From assembly GCA_947624305.1 (NCBI GenBank), contig CANQKC010000014.1, positions 1-64,000 on the forward strand: a DNA stretch of 64,000 bases, given 5' to 3'. A model generated the notes under the pieces. It was given only the letters and a program-made list of their open reading frames with translations, ran no database searches and was not told the DNA's origin. The translations under genes and the position numbers were made by a program. Positions 24,550 through 33,441 of the stretch are shown here, piece after piece. Source of the DNA: an uncultured Monoglobus sp. (lineage in GTDB: Bacteria > Bacillota > Clostridia > Monoglobales > Monoglobaceae). How positions within the stretch are numbered: the stretch's first letter is position 1; every line of letters begins with the position of its first letter.

Positions 24550-26292
24550 ATGTGGAAATACATACGGCCTTATCTGCCTTACGCGGTTTTCGCGGCGCTT
24601 TGCATGGTGGGCGAGGTCTCGATGGATCTGCTCCAGCCCGACATAATGAGCCGCCTTGTTGACGAGGGCGTGCTCGGCATTTCAAACGGCGGCGTTCCCG
24701 ACATAAACATGGTGCTTGTGACGGGCGCGGCAATGCTCGGCATAGCGCTGCTCGGCTGCCTCTTCGGCTCGACCAACAACGTTTTCGTGCAGTACGCGGG
24801 TCAGAGCGTGGGCAACTTCATGCGCAGGGACTGCTTTAAAAACATCATGCGTTTCTCGTTCCCGCAGGTCGAGCGGTTCGGCACCGGCTCGCTGATCACC
24901 CGCGTCACCAACGACATCACGCAGGTGCAGGGCTTTGTCAGCATGTTTGTGCGCGGCCTAATAAGGACATCGCTGCTCACGATAGGAAGCGTTTTCTTTC
25001 TGTTCAGGCTGAACACCGCGTTCGGCCTTATTTCGCTATGCGCCGCGCCGCTGATACTCGCGATAATAATAATCTGTATACTCAGGACAAACCCGCTGTT
25101 CCCGAAGCTCCAGCAAAAGCTCGACAACATAAATTCGATCATGCAGGAGGACATCTCGGGCATACGCGTGATAAAGGCCTGCGTCCGCGAGGTTTACGAA
25201 AAGCTGCGCTTCGGCAAGGCGAACGACGAGCTCATAAAGACCCAGCTTAAAATTCTGATAATCTTCGCGTTTATGAACCCGCTGATGAACGCTCTCCTCT
25301 ATGCCGCGATAGTGCTTATCCTGTTTTCGGGTTCGGCTCAGGTATCCGCGGGAACCTCGAGCCCCGGCGCGATAATGGCCGCGATAACCTACGCGACGCA
25401 GCTCTTAAACGGAATACTTATGCTCGTCATGCTGTTCCAGACGATCTCAAGGGGCTACGCCTCGTGGAAAAGAGTGCGCGAGGTGATCGACGCCGAGCCC
25501 GAGCTGAAGGACGGCCCATTCGGCGGCGGAACCGAAACTAAGGGCGAGGTCGAATTCCGCGGTGCGTCGTTCGGCTTTCCCGACAGTGACGACGACGTTT
25601 TAAGCGGCATTGACCTTAAGATCAGCCGCGGCGAAACGCTCGCGGTAATGGGCGCCACGGGCTGCGGCAAATCGTCGCTCGTAAATCTTATCCCGAGGTT
25701 TTACGACGTGAGCGGCGGAGCCGTGCTGGTCGACGGAATCGACGTGCGCGAATACAAGCAAAACGCGCTCAGAAATAAAATCTCGGTCGCCCTTCAAAAG
25801 AGCGAGCTTTTCAGCGTGACGATAAAGGAAAACATCGCGTGGGGCATGCCGAACGCCACCGACGACGAGATACGCGAGGCCGCGGAGATCGCGCAGGCCG
25901 CCGAGTTTATCGAAAGGACTCCGAAGGGCTATAATACTGTCGTGGCCGAGCGCGGCGCAAGCCTTTCGGGCGGACAGAAGCAGCGTATCGCGATCGCCCG
26001 CGCCGTCCTGCGCCCGGCCGAGATACTTATTTTTGACGACGCGACCTCGGCGCTCGATCTCAAGACCGAGGCCGACCTTTACGCGGCGCTCAAGCGGCGC
26101 AGGCCCGATATGACAAAGATAATCGTGGTGCAGCGCATCGCCTCGGCCCGAAACGCCGACAGGATCGCCGTGATAGAAAACGGCGCGGTAGCGGCCTGCG
26201 GCGCTCACGACGAGCTGCTTAAAACATGCGGGGCGTACCGCGAAATATATAACTCGCAAATGTCCGACGCGGAAGGAGGCGAGCGCGAATGA
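24550..26292 (+). CDS. ABC exporter half-transporter A (degenerate-site NBD)
   Basis: A 580-residue membrane/ATPase fusion: six membrane segments in the first 310 residues, then a nucleotide-binding domain. Walker A is GATGCGKSS and the signature LSGGQ is canonical, but the catalytic Glu after Walker B is Asp (IFDDATSALD) and the switch His is Gln (VVQRIASARNADR). This is the pattern of the non-hydrolysing site in heterodimeric exporters (BmrC/D, TM287/288 type). GAGGTG nine bases upstream supports the ATG at 24550. The next gene overlaps by four bases. Confidence 0.92.
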   Translation: MWKYIRPYLPYAVFAALCMVGEVSMDLLQPDIMSRLVDEGVLGISNGGVPDINMVLVTGAAMLGIALLGCLFGSTNNVFVQYAGQSVGNFMRRDCFKNIMRFSFPQVERFGTGSLITRVTNDITQVQGFVSMFVRGLIRTSLLTIGSVFFLFRLNTAFGLISLCAAPLILAIIIICILRTNPLFPKLQQKLDNINSIMQEDISGIRVIKACVREVYEKLRFGKANDELIKTQLKILIIFAFMNPLMNALLYAAIVLILFSGSAQVSAGTSSPGAIMAAITYATQLLNGILMLVMLFQTISRGYASWKRVREVIDAEPELKDGPFGGGTETKGEVEFRGASFGFPDSDDDVLSGIDLKISRGETLAVMGATGCGKSSLVNLIPRFYDVSGGAVLVDGIDVREYKQNALRNKISVALQKSELFSVTIKENIAWGMPNATDDEIREAAEIAQAAEFIERTPKGYNTVVAERGASLSGGQKQRIAIARAVLRPAEILIFDDATSALDLKTEADLYAALKRRRPDMTKIIVVQRIASARNADRIAVIENGAVAACGAHDELLKTCGAYREIYNSQMSDAEGGERE

Positions 26293-28112
26293 GCAACGCA
26301 ACCGCAAGCCAAAGGATAGTTGTTGAGAAAAAAATACCCGGCAGGAACCGCGGCAGCCGCTTCGCGGAGGTCGAGCACGCCGACAACGCCGCCGCGACCT
26401 TAAAGCGCGTGTGGAAATACTTCGCGAAGGAAAAGGCCATGGTTATCTCCATGCTTGTTATTGTTGTTTTCGGCACTCTATGCGGCGTTTACGCGCCGAG
26501 CGTCCAGAGCCGCGCGATCGACATAATCGCGGGTTCGGCAGCGGGAAACCTCGCCGCGACGCTCGCGCTGATGCTCGGTGTTTATCTGATATACAGCCTG
26601 TGCCAGCTTTTTCAGGGCGTGTTCAGCGCGCGGCTCAGTCAGAGGATCGTCGCGCGAATGCGCGGCGAGCTGTTCGGAAAGGTGATCGACCTGCCGGTCA
26701 AATATCTTGACGACCACAGCCACGGCGACGTTATGAGCCGCATGACAAACGACATCGAAAACATCTCGAACACGGTGTCACAGTCGCTGCCCTCGCTGTT
26801 TTCGGGAGTACTGACCGTGGCGGGAACCGCGGCGGTGATGCTGTGGTTCTGCGCGAGGCTGGCGCTTTTGAGCTTCATGACCGTGATACTCACGCTGCTC
26901 GCCACAAAATTTTTGTCAAAGCGAGTGCGCAAATTCTCGCGCGAGCGGCAGCGGCTCCTCGGCGAGATGAACGGCACGGTCGAGGAAATGGTCGCGGGCT
27001 ACCGCTCGGTCGTGGCGTACAACCATCAGGACGCCACAACCGAAAGCTTTAACTCGACCTCCGACTCGCTAACATCGGCCGGAATAAGAACCGAGATTTT
27101 CAGCGGCGTTATGGGCCCGATCATGAACTGCATCGGAAACATCGGCTTTGTTATCATAGCCGCGTTCGGCTGCTTCTTCGCGATCAAGGGGGTAATCTCG
27201 GTCGGCGTGATCTCGGCGTTCATCATATACGCCAAGCAGTTCAGCCGCCCGATAAACGAGATCGCGCAGCTCTACGGCCAGCTCCAGACGGCGGTCGCGG
27301 GCGCGGAGCGCGTGTTCGTCGTGCTTGACGAGCAGCCCGAGGACATGGGCGGCGAGCCGCTTGGCGAGCTTGAGTCGGCCGAGGTGGAATTTAAAAACGT
27401 GAACTTTTCATATGTGGCGGGAAAGCCGGTGCTGCGTGATTTCAGCCTCACGGTGCCGAGCGGAAAAAAGGTCGCGCTTGTCGGCGCGACGGGCAGCGGA
27501 AAAACCACTGTCGTCAACCTTCTGATGAGGTTTTACGATATTGACAGCGGCGAGATACTGATAAACGGCAGAAATATCGCCGAAATCTCGCGCGAGTCGC
27601 TGCGCAGAAACGCGGCGATCGTGCTTCAGGACACCGTGCTGTTTTCCGACACGGTCGAGAACAACCTGAAATACGGCAATCCCGACGCGGACGAAAGCCT
27701 CCTCGACTCGGCGATAAAAATGAGCCGCAGCGAGGGAATGATCCGCCGCATGAAAAAGGGCGTGAAAACTCTGCTGACCGCCTCGGGCTCAAATGTCAGC
27801 CAGGGCCAGCGGCAGCTGCTCGCGATCGCGAGAGCGTTTGTCGCTGATCCGAAGATCCTTATCCTCGACGAGGCGACCTCGAACGTTGACACCCGAACCG
27901 AAAAGGCGATCCAGGACGCGATGCACACCGTTATGAAAAACCGCACAAGCATAATAATCGCGCACCGCCTATCAACGATCCGCGACGCCGATCTGATCGT
28001 TGTCATGGATCACGGAAAAATCGTCGAAAGCGGAACGCACGACGAGCTGCTCGCGCGCGGCGGCAAGTACCGCGATCTGTATATGACCCAGTTCGCGGGC
28101 TTCGCGACATAA
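26289..28112 (+). CDS. ABC exporter half-transporter B (catalytic NBD)
   Basis: A 607-residue partner of the preceding gene, with a 40-residue N-terminal extension before six membrane segments. Its Walker A (GATGSGKTT), Walker B Glu (ILDEATSNVD) and switch His (IIAHRLSTIRDADL) are canonical, but the signature is VSQGQ instead of LSGGQ. The two half-transporters therefore form one active and one degenerate ATP site. Substrates may be drugs, lipids or peptides; nothing nearby tells which. Confidence 0.93.
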   Translation: MSNATASQRIVVEKKIPGRNRGSRFAEVEHADNAAATLKRVWKYFAKEKAMVISMLVIVVFGTLCGVYAPSVQSRAIDIIAGSAAGNLAATLALMLGVYLIYSLCQLFQGVFSARLSQRIVARMRGELFGKVIDLPVKYLDDHSHGDVMSRMTNDIENISNTVSQSLPSLFSGVLTVAGTAAVMLWFCARLALLSFMTVILTLLATKFLSKRVRKFSRERQRLLGEMNGTVEEMVAGYRSVVAYNHQDATTESFNSTSDSLTSAGIRTEIFSGVMGPIMNCIGNIGFVIIAAFGCFFAIKGVISVGVISAFIIYAKQFSRPINEIAQLYGQLQTAVAGAERVFVVLDEQPEDMGGEPLGELESAEVEFKNVNFSYVAGKPVLRDFSLTVPSGKKVALVGATGSGKTTVVNLLMRFYDIDSGEILINGRNIAEISRESLRRNAAIVLQDTVLFSDTVENNLKYGNPDADESLLDSAIKMSRSEGMIRRMKKGVKTLLTASGSNVSQGQRQLLAIARAFVADPKILILDEATSNVDTRTEKAIQDAMHTVMKNRTSIIIAHRLSTIRDADLIVVMDHGKIVESGTHDELLARGGKYRDLYMTQFAGFAT

Positions 28113-28119
28113 TATTTAC

Positions 28120-28148
28120 TTGACGCTTCGGAAAAAATAAAGTATAAT
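28120..28148 (+). promoter_or_regulatory. SigmaA promoter of the flavin reductase-rubredoxin gene
   Basis: TTGACG (28120-28125) and TATAAT (28143-28148) are separated by 17 bases. It begins eight bases after the exporter operon ends. Confidence 0.75.
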
Positions 28149-28179
28149 TTATTTATCAGAAATCAACGGAGGTGTAATT

Positions 28180-28797
28180 ATGGACAAAAACGCTGTTTAC
28201 AAGGTTGGCTACGGGCTCTACGTCCTTTCCGCGAACGACGGCGGCAGGGACAGCGGCTGCATAATAAACACGGTCATGCAGATAACCTCAAACGAGCCCT
28301 CAAAATTTATCATCTCGGTAAACAAACAGAACTTCACGCATGATATGGTCATGCGCGGCGGCAAATTCAACGTCTCGATACTGACCGAGGAAACGCCGTT
28401 CTCGGTGTTTCAGACCTTCGGCTTCAAAAGCGGCAGAGACTCCGACAAGTTCGCGGAGATCGACTTCGCTAAGCGCGCGAAAAACGGGCTGCTCTATCTT
28501 GACAAGTACGCGAACGCGTATCTGTCGTTCAAGCTTATCGACACGGTCGACTGCGACACCCACACGATATTTATCGCCGAGCTGACCGACGCGGTCTCGC
28601 TTTCCGGCGGCGAGAGCCTGACCTACGCGTACTATCACAAGCACATCAAGCCTCAGCCGAAAAAGAGCGAGAAAAAAGTCACAGGCTGGCGATGCAGGAT
28701 CTGCGGCTATATCTATGAAGGCGAGGAGCTGCCGCCCGATTTTGTATGCCCGCTGTGCAAGCATGGCGCGGCCGACTTTGAAAAAATTGAAGCATAG
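28180..28797 (+). CDS. Flavin reductase-rubredoxin fusion (high-molecular-weight rubredoxin type)
   Basis: A 205-residue protein: an FMN-binding flavin reductase-like domain (residues 1-155) followed by a rubredoxin (about 165-205) with both iron ligand pairs, CRICGYIYEG and CPLCKHG. The same two-domain layout is known from clostridial Hrb proteins, which pass electrons from NAD(P)H to diiron flavoproteins that reduce NO or O2. No flavodiiron protein gene is adjacent. A role in oxidative or nitrosative stress is therefore inference. GGAGGTG precedes the ATG. Confidence 0.9.
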   Translation: MDKNAVYKVGYGLYVLSANDGGRDSGCIINTVMQITSNEPSKFIISVNKQNFTHDMVMRGGKFNVSILTEETPFSVFQTFGFKSGRDSDKFAEIDFAKRAKNGLLYLDKYANAYLSFKLIDTVDCDTHTIFIAELTDAVSLSGGESLTYAYYHKHIKPQPKKSEKKVTGWRCRICGYIYEGEELPPDFVCPLCKHGAADFEKIEA

Positions 28798-28800
28798 CAA

Positions 28801-28827
28801 AAAGCCGGAGCGGGGCTCCGGCTTTTT
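28801..28827. terminator. Bidirectional terminator
   Basis: AAAGCCGGAGC and GCTCCGGCTTT are exact complements around a 3-base loop, followed by T and preceded by A. It ends the rubredoxin fusion and can end the small gene at 28843 on the other strand. Confidence 0.88.
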
Positions 28828-28842
28828 GCTATGATAGCGCAG

Positions 28843-29007
28843 CTATTCCAAGCTGTCAAGAGGTATAAAACCGCCCTTTTTGTATTCCTGCCTGCCCTCT
28901 GCAATAACGGCTTTTTCCTCATCCGTTAAATTTGTTTCAATTTGATTTGTATTACTATCAAGTTTTAGTAAGTATTTCGCCGCTTTGGGCGACAGCTCTG
29001 TCATCAT
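28843..29007 (-). CDS. Small antitoxin-like protein
   Basis: A 54-residue protein starting MMTELSPKAAKYLLKL. Its second half, LTDEEKAVIAEGRQEYKKGG then FIPLDSLE, resembles the C-terminal pattern of RelB/ParD-type antitoxins. AGGTGATCTT before the ATG is a reasonable binding site. It lies 20 bases downstream of the GH5 gene on the same strand and ends at a terminator. No toxin gene adjoins it. It may be an antitoxin remnant; the family call is tentative. Confidence 0.6.
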   Translation of the reverse strand: MMTELSPKAAKYLLKLDSNTNQIETNLTDEEKAVIAEGRQEYKKGGFIPLDSLE

Positions 29008-29027
29008 AAGATCACCTGTTCTACAAA

Positions 29028-32000
29028 TTATTTTGCGAGCGGCTCTATTGTGTCGGTGCCGCTCCAGATAAAGGCTTTGGCACTGCCGCCTTCGGGGACG
29101 GGGACGTCAAAAAAACCGTCGACGGTTATGCCGCCTATGAGAATATCCGAAGAATTCATGACAACCGTCTGCGTGCCGCTTAAAGCGCCATGCGCGTCAT
29201 ACGCCGCGGCTATAACGGTCACGCTTTCGCTTTGCGGAACCGAATGCATAACAGCCGTTACCGCGGTGATTTTTCCGTTTTCAACGACCGCCGCCGCATC
29301 CGTGAACGGGGTGTCGGCCACAACATGAACATTGAACGTTATCATTTCACCGCTGTCCGTGACTGCGGTCAGCGTTGTGTCACCGATCTTCGCGCCGTAT
29401 ATCAGGCCCGAGGCCAAACCGTTTGTTACCGTCGCGCCGCGGGTATCGCTTATAAGCACCGATCTGTTGCCCGAAACAAAGCTCACAAGCGAGGTCGTGT
29501 CCGCGGGCTCGACGCTGACCGGGACCTCAAGCTCCGCGCCGAGCGGAACCGTGATGTCGCCGCTTATTTCCGAATTGATCGAAGTCGCGGGTCTTCCCTC
29601 CTCCGCCTGCGTGAACGCGAGATTGCGGATAGTGAAGGTTATCTCGATCTTGGTCGGGTTCTCGATATTTTTAAAGTTTACAAGATAGTTCTTTGTGTCG
29701 GTGGTTATCTCATCGCTTCCGACAACCGAGCCTTCCCACGCGTTGAACGGGTCGCCCGTGTCGAGCACCGCGCCGTTCATCGCCGACTTGAATTCCTTAT
29801 TGGTTATGTTAAGAGGTATGTCGTTCACCTTTATCTCGTCATATCGTATCTCGCAGCCGTCGATCGGGCTCTTTGACGCGTTGCCCATATCGACGTCGTA
29901 ATCCTTGATATAGAGCGAGCCGAAATTCTCGATCGCCTGGATCCCGGCGGTTTTGCCCGCTTCGGAAATATCGGAGCTTAAATCAAACGAGACAGTGTAT
30001 TGTCCGTCGCCGTTTATCGCGACCGGCTTGCCGCGCTCGGTTCCGAAATAACCCTTGTTGTAATAGACATTCGCCGCGACGTTTACCTTTTTTTCGCCGA
30101 CCGGCTCGGAAACAATGACCGGAACCGTCTTTGTGTAGCCTGTCTCGGCGGCGATCGTGATATAAGCCGCTCCGGGCGTTATGCCGACCACCTTGCCCTC
30201 GGCGCTGACCGTGGCGACATTCTCGTTTGAGCTGTAGTAAAGCAGATTTTCGCCGTTATCGGCCTTCGCGCCAAGGAACAGATATTTGCCCTGCGTCAGC
30301 TCATAACCCTCTTCTGAAACAATATCGGTTGCCGGATTTTGCGACTTCTTCGCCGAGACAACGACCTTAACTCTCGCCGACGCGGAGCCGCTTTGCGAGA
30401 ATGCGGTCACATAAGTCACGCCGATCCTCGAGCCTTGGATAAGTCCGTTGTATACCGTGGCTATGCTGTCGTCGTCAGACTTCCAGAGCACAACGTCGTT
30501 TGTGCCTGAGGGCTGAACCGAGGCGCTGAGCTTCGCGCTTTGGCCAACCTCGATATTAACCTCGCTCTCCGAAGGATTTATCTCTGTTATCGGAATTATT
30601 TCGGGATCCGACACTATATCCGACATGTCAAAGCTCTTGTTCTTCGAGCTCGGCGGCAGGAACATTCCGCGCATCATCGCGTCGGTTATGCTCTTGAACA
30701 CGGGCTTGCCGCCCTCTCTGTCCCACACGGTGTAAACGCCCGTCTCATACAGCGGCTGACCCGAACCGCGGCTGTCGTCCCACGCTACGGGCACGGTCAT
30801 TCCGACCTGTCCCGCGCGCGTTGCGCACTCGTAGACATACGCTCTGCCTATGTCATTATAGCCGCTCGGATTGCCCGAATAGCTCTTGTTGCGGTAGCCG
30901 TACTCGCCGAGAATTATCGGTATGTTTCTGAATTTGTTATGCGCCTCTTTTATGACCTTGACAGTCTCGTTGGCGCGGCCCGTGTTCTCGGGCGGGTTAT
31001 TCATATCCCAAACGTATGTTTCTTTGCTGGTGTCCTTATAAATATGCTGCGCGAACATCAGACGGTTCTCGGAATTATAGCTGTCAGTCGGCAGCGCGAA
31101 ACTGTTGCTTGTGCCGCGGCTCGCGTAATGCGTGACTGCCGCCAGCCAGCGCCTCGAATTATTTGAGCCCGTGGCGCGGACGGTGTTCACAAAAATCTGG
31201 TTGAGGTTCATGATGATTGGCGTGTCCTTCGCCTGGGCCGCTGCCGAGTTCTTGTTATCACCCTCCATGCAGGTCAGCTCATTCGCCGACTCAAATATCA
31301 AATGCTCGTCATAGTCCTTGAACCGCTCGGCGATATTGCGCCAGACTCCCTCGTATTTTTCATATACAAAATCAATATTGTCCGAGGCGACGCGCAGCCA
31401 GCCGGTCTGCTCGGCGCCGTCGTGGTGAATGTTGATTATCGCGTACATATCCTGCTCAACGCAGTAATCGACTATGTCCTGAACGCGGCTTATCCAGCCG
31501 TCGTTTATGGCGTAGTTGTTCTTATCGTCGATCATGTCGCCCCATGTGACGGGTATTCTGATCGTGTTGAAGCCCGCGTCGTGCAGCGCGCGTATCATCT
31601 CTTTCGTGGTGGTGTAGGGCTGCCACGACGTCTCGCTCGGATGGAAGCCCGCGTGGCCGTCCATCGTGTTGCCGAGGTTCCAGCCGACGCCCATTTCCTT
31701 GACCGTGTCCTCGCCCGAAATAATTCTGAAGGGCTGCGGATCGCCCGGGTCGGAGCTGTCCTTGAACAAAAGCTTCGCCTTCGCCTTTTCCAGATTGTCT
31801 CTCGCTGTCTGAAGCTGCGAGTCCGTGGCCGACGCGTTGTTTAGAACGCCCTCGGCGGTCGTTATCGCGCTCTGAAATGTCTTAAACGACTCATCCTGAT
31901 ATTTTGCCGCGTCGAGGGCTTTTGAGTAGTTTATCGAATACTCAAGCCAGCCCCTTATCGTCTCGGGCAGGCCGGTCGGCTCGGTCAAAGCGCTGTAGCC

Positions 32001-32486
32001 CGTGAGCTTTACGAAAACTCCCTCGGGCGGCTCCGTAAACGAGATGTTTATGCCCATAGCCGGAACTCCCTCGCCGAGTGACGCCTTAACGTCGTCGACC
32101 GACACATATGCGGTGTATGTATCGCCGTCTTTTATCGAGTCTGCGAGAGTCACAAAGTTGTTCTGCCAGCCGCCCCAGTTTGAGTCAAATGGCTGGAACG
32201 TGAAAAGATTTGCGTTCTCGGGCGCGTCACCCGTGACCGTGTATGTGATCTTCAGATATTTGGCGGCGAGGAAATCCGCTCCCTGACCGCTGTGGATATA
32301 GCCGCTGAAATTTTCGCCGGTTCCCGTCTGATCGGTCGACGAGATGCCGCCGCTCGCGGGGAAAACGATCGCTGTTTCTTTAAGGCCCGAAACGTCGGGC
32401 GCCTCCGCGGCGCTCACCGTTATGACAACAAGCGGCAGAACCATCGCGCAGACGATAAATAACGCGAGTATTTTTTTGATTTTCAT
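29028..32486 (-). CDS. Secreted multidomain GH5 glycoside hydrolase (endoglucanase-like)
   Basis: A 1152-residue exported enzyme with a signal peptide (1-26). A beta-rich N-terminal module (35-168) is probably carbohydrate-binding; a FIVAR-like helical segment lies at 180-240. The GH5 catalytic domain (about 255-610) has acid/base Glu403 in ESANELT and nucleophile Glu528 in ILGEYGYR. Then come two Big_2-like Ig domains (about 632-710 and 715-793), a beta-sandwich module (about 800-970), a third Ig-like domain (975-1056) and a C-terminal module. No dockerin, SLH or sortase signal is seen, so it is probably released or held by carbohydrate binding. Cellulose or a mixed-linkage glucan is the likely substrate class. 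Confidence 0.92.
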   Translation of the reverse strand: MKIKKILALFIVCAMVLPLVVITVSAAEAPDVSGLKETAIVFPASGGISSTDQTGTGENFSGYIHSGQGADFLAAKYLKITYTVTGDAPENANLFTFQPFDSNWGGWQNNFVTLADSIKDGDTYTAYVSVDDVKASLGEGVPAMGINISFTEPPEGVFVKLTGYSALTEPTGLPETIRGWLEYSINYSKALDAAKYQDESFKTFQSAITTAEGVLNNASATDSQLQTARDNLEKAKAKLLFKDSSDPGDPQPFRIISGEDTVKEMGVGWNLGNTMDGHAGFHPSETSWQPYTTTKEMIRALHDAGFNTIRIPVTWGDMIDDKNNYAINDGWISRVQDIVDYCVEQDMYAIINIHHDGAEQTGWLRVASDNIDFVYEKYEGVWRNIAERFKDYDEHLIFESANELTCMEGDNKNSAAAQAKDTPIIMNLNQIFVNTVRATGSNNSRRWLAAVTHYASRGTSNSFALPTDSYNSENRLMFAQHIYKDTSKETYVWDMNNPPENTGRANETVKVIKEAHNKFRNIPIILGEYGYRNKSYSGNPSGYNDIGRAYVYECATRAGQVGMTVPVAWDDSRGSGQPLYETGVYTVWDREGGKPVFKSITDAMMRGMFLPPSSKNKSFDMSDIVSDPEIIPITEINPSESEVNIEVGQSAKLSASVQPSGTNDVVLWKSDDDSIATVYNGLIQGSRIGVTYVTAFSQSGSASARVKVVVSAKKSQNPATDIVSEEGYELTQGKYLFLGAKADNGENLLYYSSNENVATVSAEGKVVGITPGAAYITIAAETGYTKTVPVIVSEPVGEKKVNVAANVYYNKGYFGTERGKPVAINGDGQYTVSFDLSSDISEAGKTAGIQAIENFGSLYIKDYDVDMGNASKSPIDGCEIRYDEIKVNDIPLNITNKEFKSAMNGAVLDTGDPFNAWEGSVVGSDEITTDTKNYLVNFKNIENPTKIEITFTIRNLAFTQAEEGRPATSINSEISGDITVPLGAELEVPVSVEPADTTSLVSFVSGNRSVLISDTRGATVTNGLASGLIYGAKIGDTTLTAVTDSGEMITFNVHVVADTPFTDAAAVVENGKITAVTAVMHSVPQSESVTVIAAAYDAHGALSGTQTVVMNSSDILIGGITVDGFFDVPVPEGGSAKAFIWSGTDTIEPLAK

Positions 32487-32643
32487 AGTTGTACCTCCAA
32501 TATATTATAATAGCTCATATTATCACGCTCCTTATCACTTATTTTACTAAAAATTTGTCCGGAATTCAAGTAGTTTTTGCAATTTTTTAGCTTAATTAAA
32601 ATTTAGAAAATTTAAACTTCTTATATTAACAACAAAAAAGATA

Positions 32644-32689
32644 TTGACATTTATCCCATATTAGTATATACTATGTATATACTAATATG
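32644..32689 (+). promoter_or_regulatory. mazEF promoter with embedded palindromic operator
   Basis: TTGACA (32644-32649) and TATACT (32667-32672) are 17 bases apart. A perfect 14-bp inverted repeat, CATATTAGTATATA (32657-32670) and TATATACTAATATG (32676-32689), covers the -10 box and runs to the ribosome binding site. This is the expected layout for autorepression by the MazE dimer. Confidence 0.85.
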
Positions 32690-32701
32690 GAGGTGTTTTT
32701 G

Positions 32702-32941
32702 ATGACAACAACTGTTCAAAAATGGGGCAACAGTCAAGGTATCAGGATCCCCAAGGTTCTGTTGGAAGAGCTGAATTGGAGCGATAACGAGCAACTTATA
32801 TTGAATGCCGATAAAGACAAACTTGTAATTGAAAGGGCAAAGCCTCACAAGAATATTAAAGAACTCTTTGCTGATTTTGATGGCGATTATAAACCAATTG
32901 ATATTAATTGGGGAAAGCCTGCGGGGAAAGAAATATGGTAA
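32702..32941 (+). CDS. mazE: MazE-type antitoxin
   Basis: A 79-residue protein with the AbrB/MazE DNA-binding fold (TTTVQKWGNSQGIRIPKVLL) and a C-terminal acidic segment that would block the toxin. GGAGGTG six bases before the ATG at 32702 sets the start. The gene overlaps mazF by seven bases, so translation is coupled. It is more AT-rich than its neighbours, which suggests acquisition. Confidence 0.92.
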   Translation: MTTTVQKWGNSQGIRIPKVLLEELNWSDNEQLILNADKDKLVIERAKPHKNIKELFADFDGDYKPIDINWGKPAGKEIW

Positions 32942-33264
32942 GTCAAGGAGATATTATTAAGATTAATTTCAATCCTCAGATGGGTCATGAGCAAGCGGGT
33001 TACAGGCCCGCTGTGGTCGTGAGTAACGATTTTTTTAACAAAAAAACCAATTTAGTTTTAGTTTGTCCCATAACAAGCACTAATAATATGTTTCCGTTGC
33101 ATATTCCACTGGATGACAGAACACAAACAAACGGCGTAATTTTGTGTGAACATATAAGAGCATTGGATCTTAACGCAAGACCACACAAAGTTATTGAAAG
33201 GCTGCCACAGGATCTTATAACAAAAGTTGTTGACGTTGTGTACGCAGAAATTGAACAAATCTAA
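32935..33264 (+). CDS. mazF: MazF-type endoribonuclease toxin
   Basis: A 109-residue PemK/MazF protein starting MVSQGDIIKINFNPQMGHEQ, with the conserved GYRPAVVVSND and CPITST strands and CEHIRALDL. MazF toxins cut mRNA at short sequences when the antitoxin is degraded. The start at 32935 lies inside the end of mazE (ATGGTAA). A terminator follows. Confidence 0.93.
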   Translation: MVSQGDIIKINFNPQMGHEQAGYRPAVVVSNDFFNKKTNLVLVCPITSTNNMFPLHIPLDDRTQTNGVILCEHIRALDLNARPHKVIERLPQDLITKVVDVVYAEIEQI

Positions 33265-33276
33265 TGCAAATTAAAT

Positions 33277-33304
33277 AAAAATGCGGCTGTCAAGTCGCAT
33301 TTTT
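33277..33304 (+). terminator. Terminator after mazF
   Basis: AAAAATGCG pairs with CGCATTTTT around a 10-base loop. Confidence 0.8.
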
Positions 33305-33441
33305 CAGTTTACGCCGGAGAATATAATAATAAAATACCATTCTCTAAAAAAATTATAAAAAAATATTGCAATTTCTGTAATGTTAATGTAAACTATATTT
33401 AAGTATGTATAAAATTAACTAAAGCGAGGAGACTGAATTTT

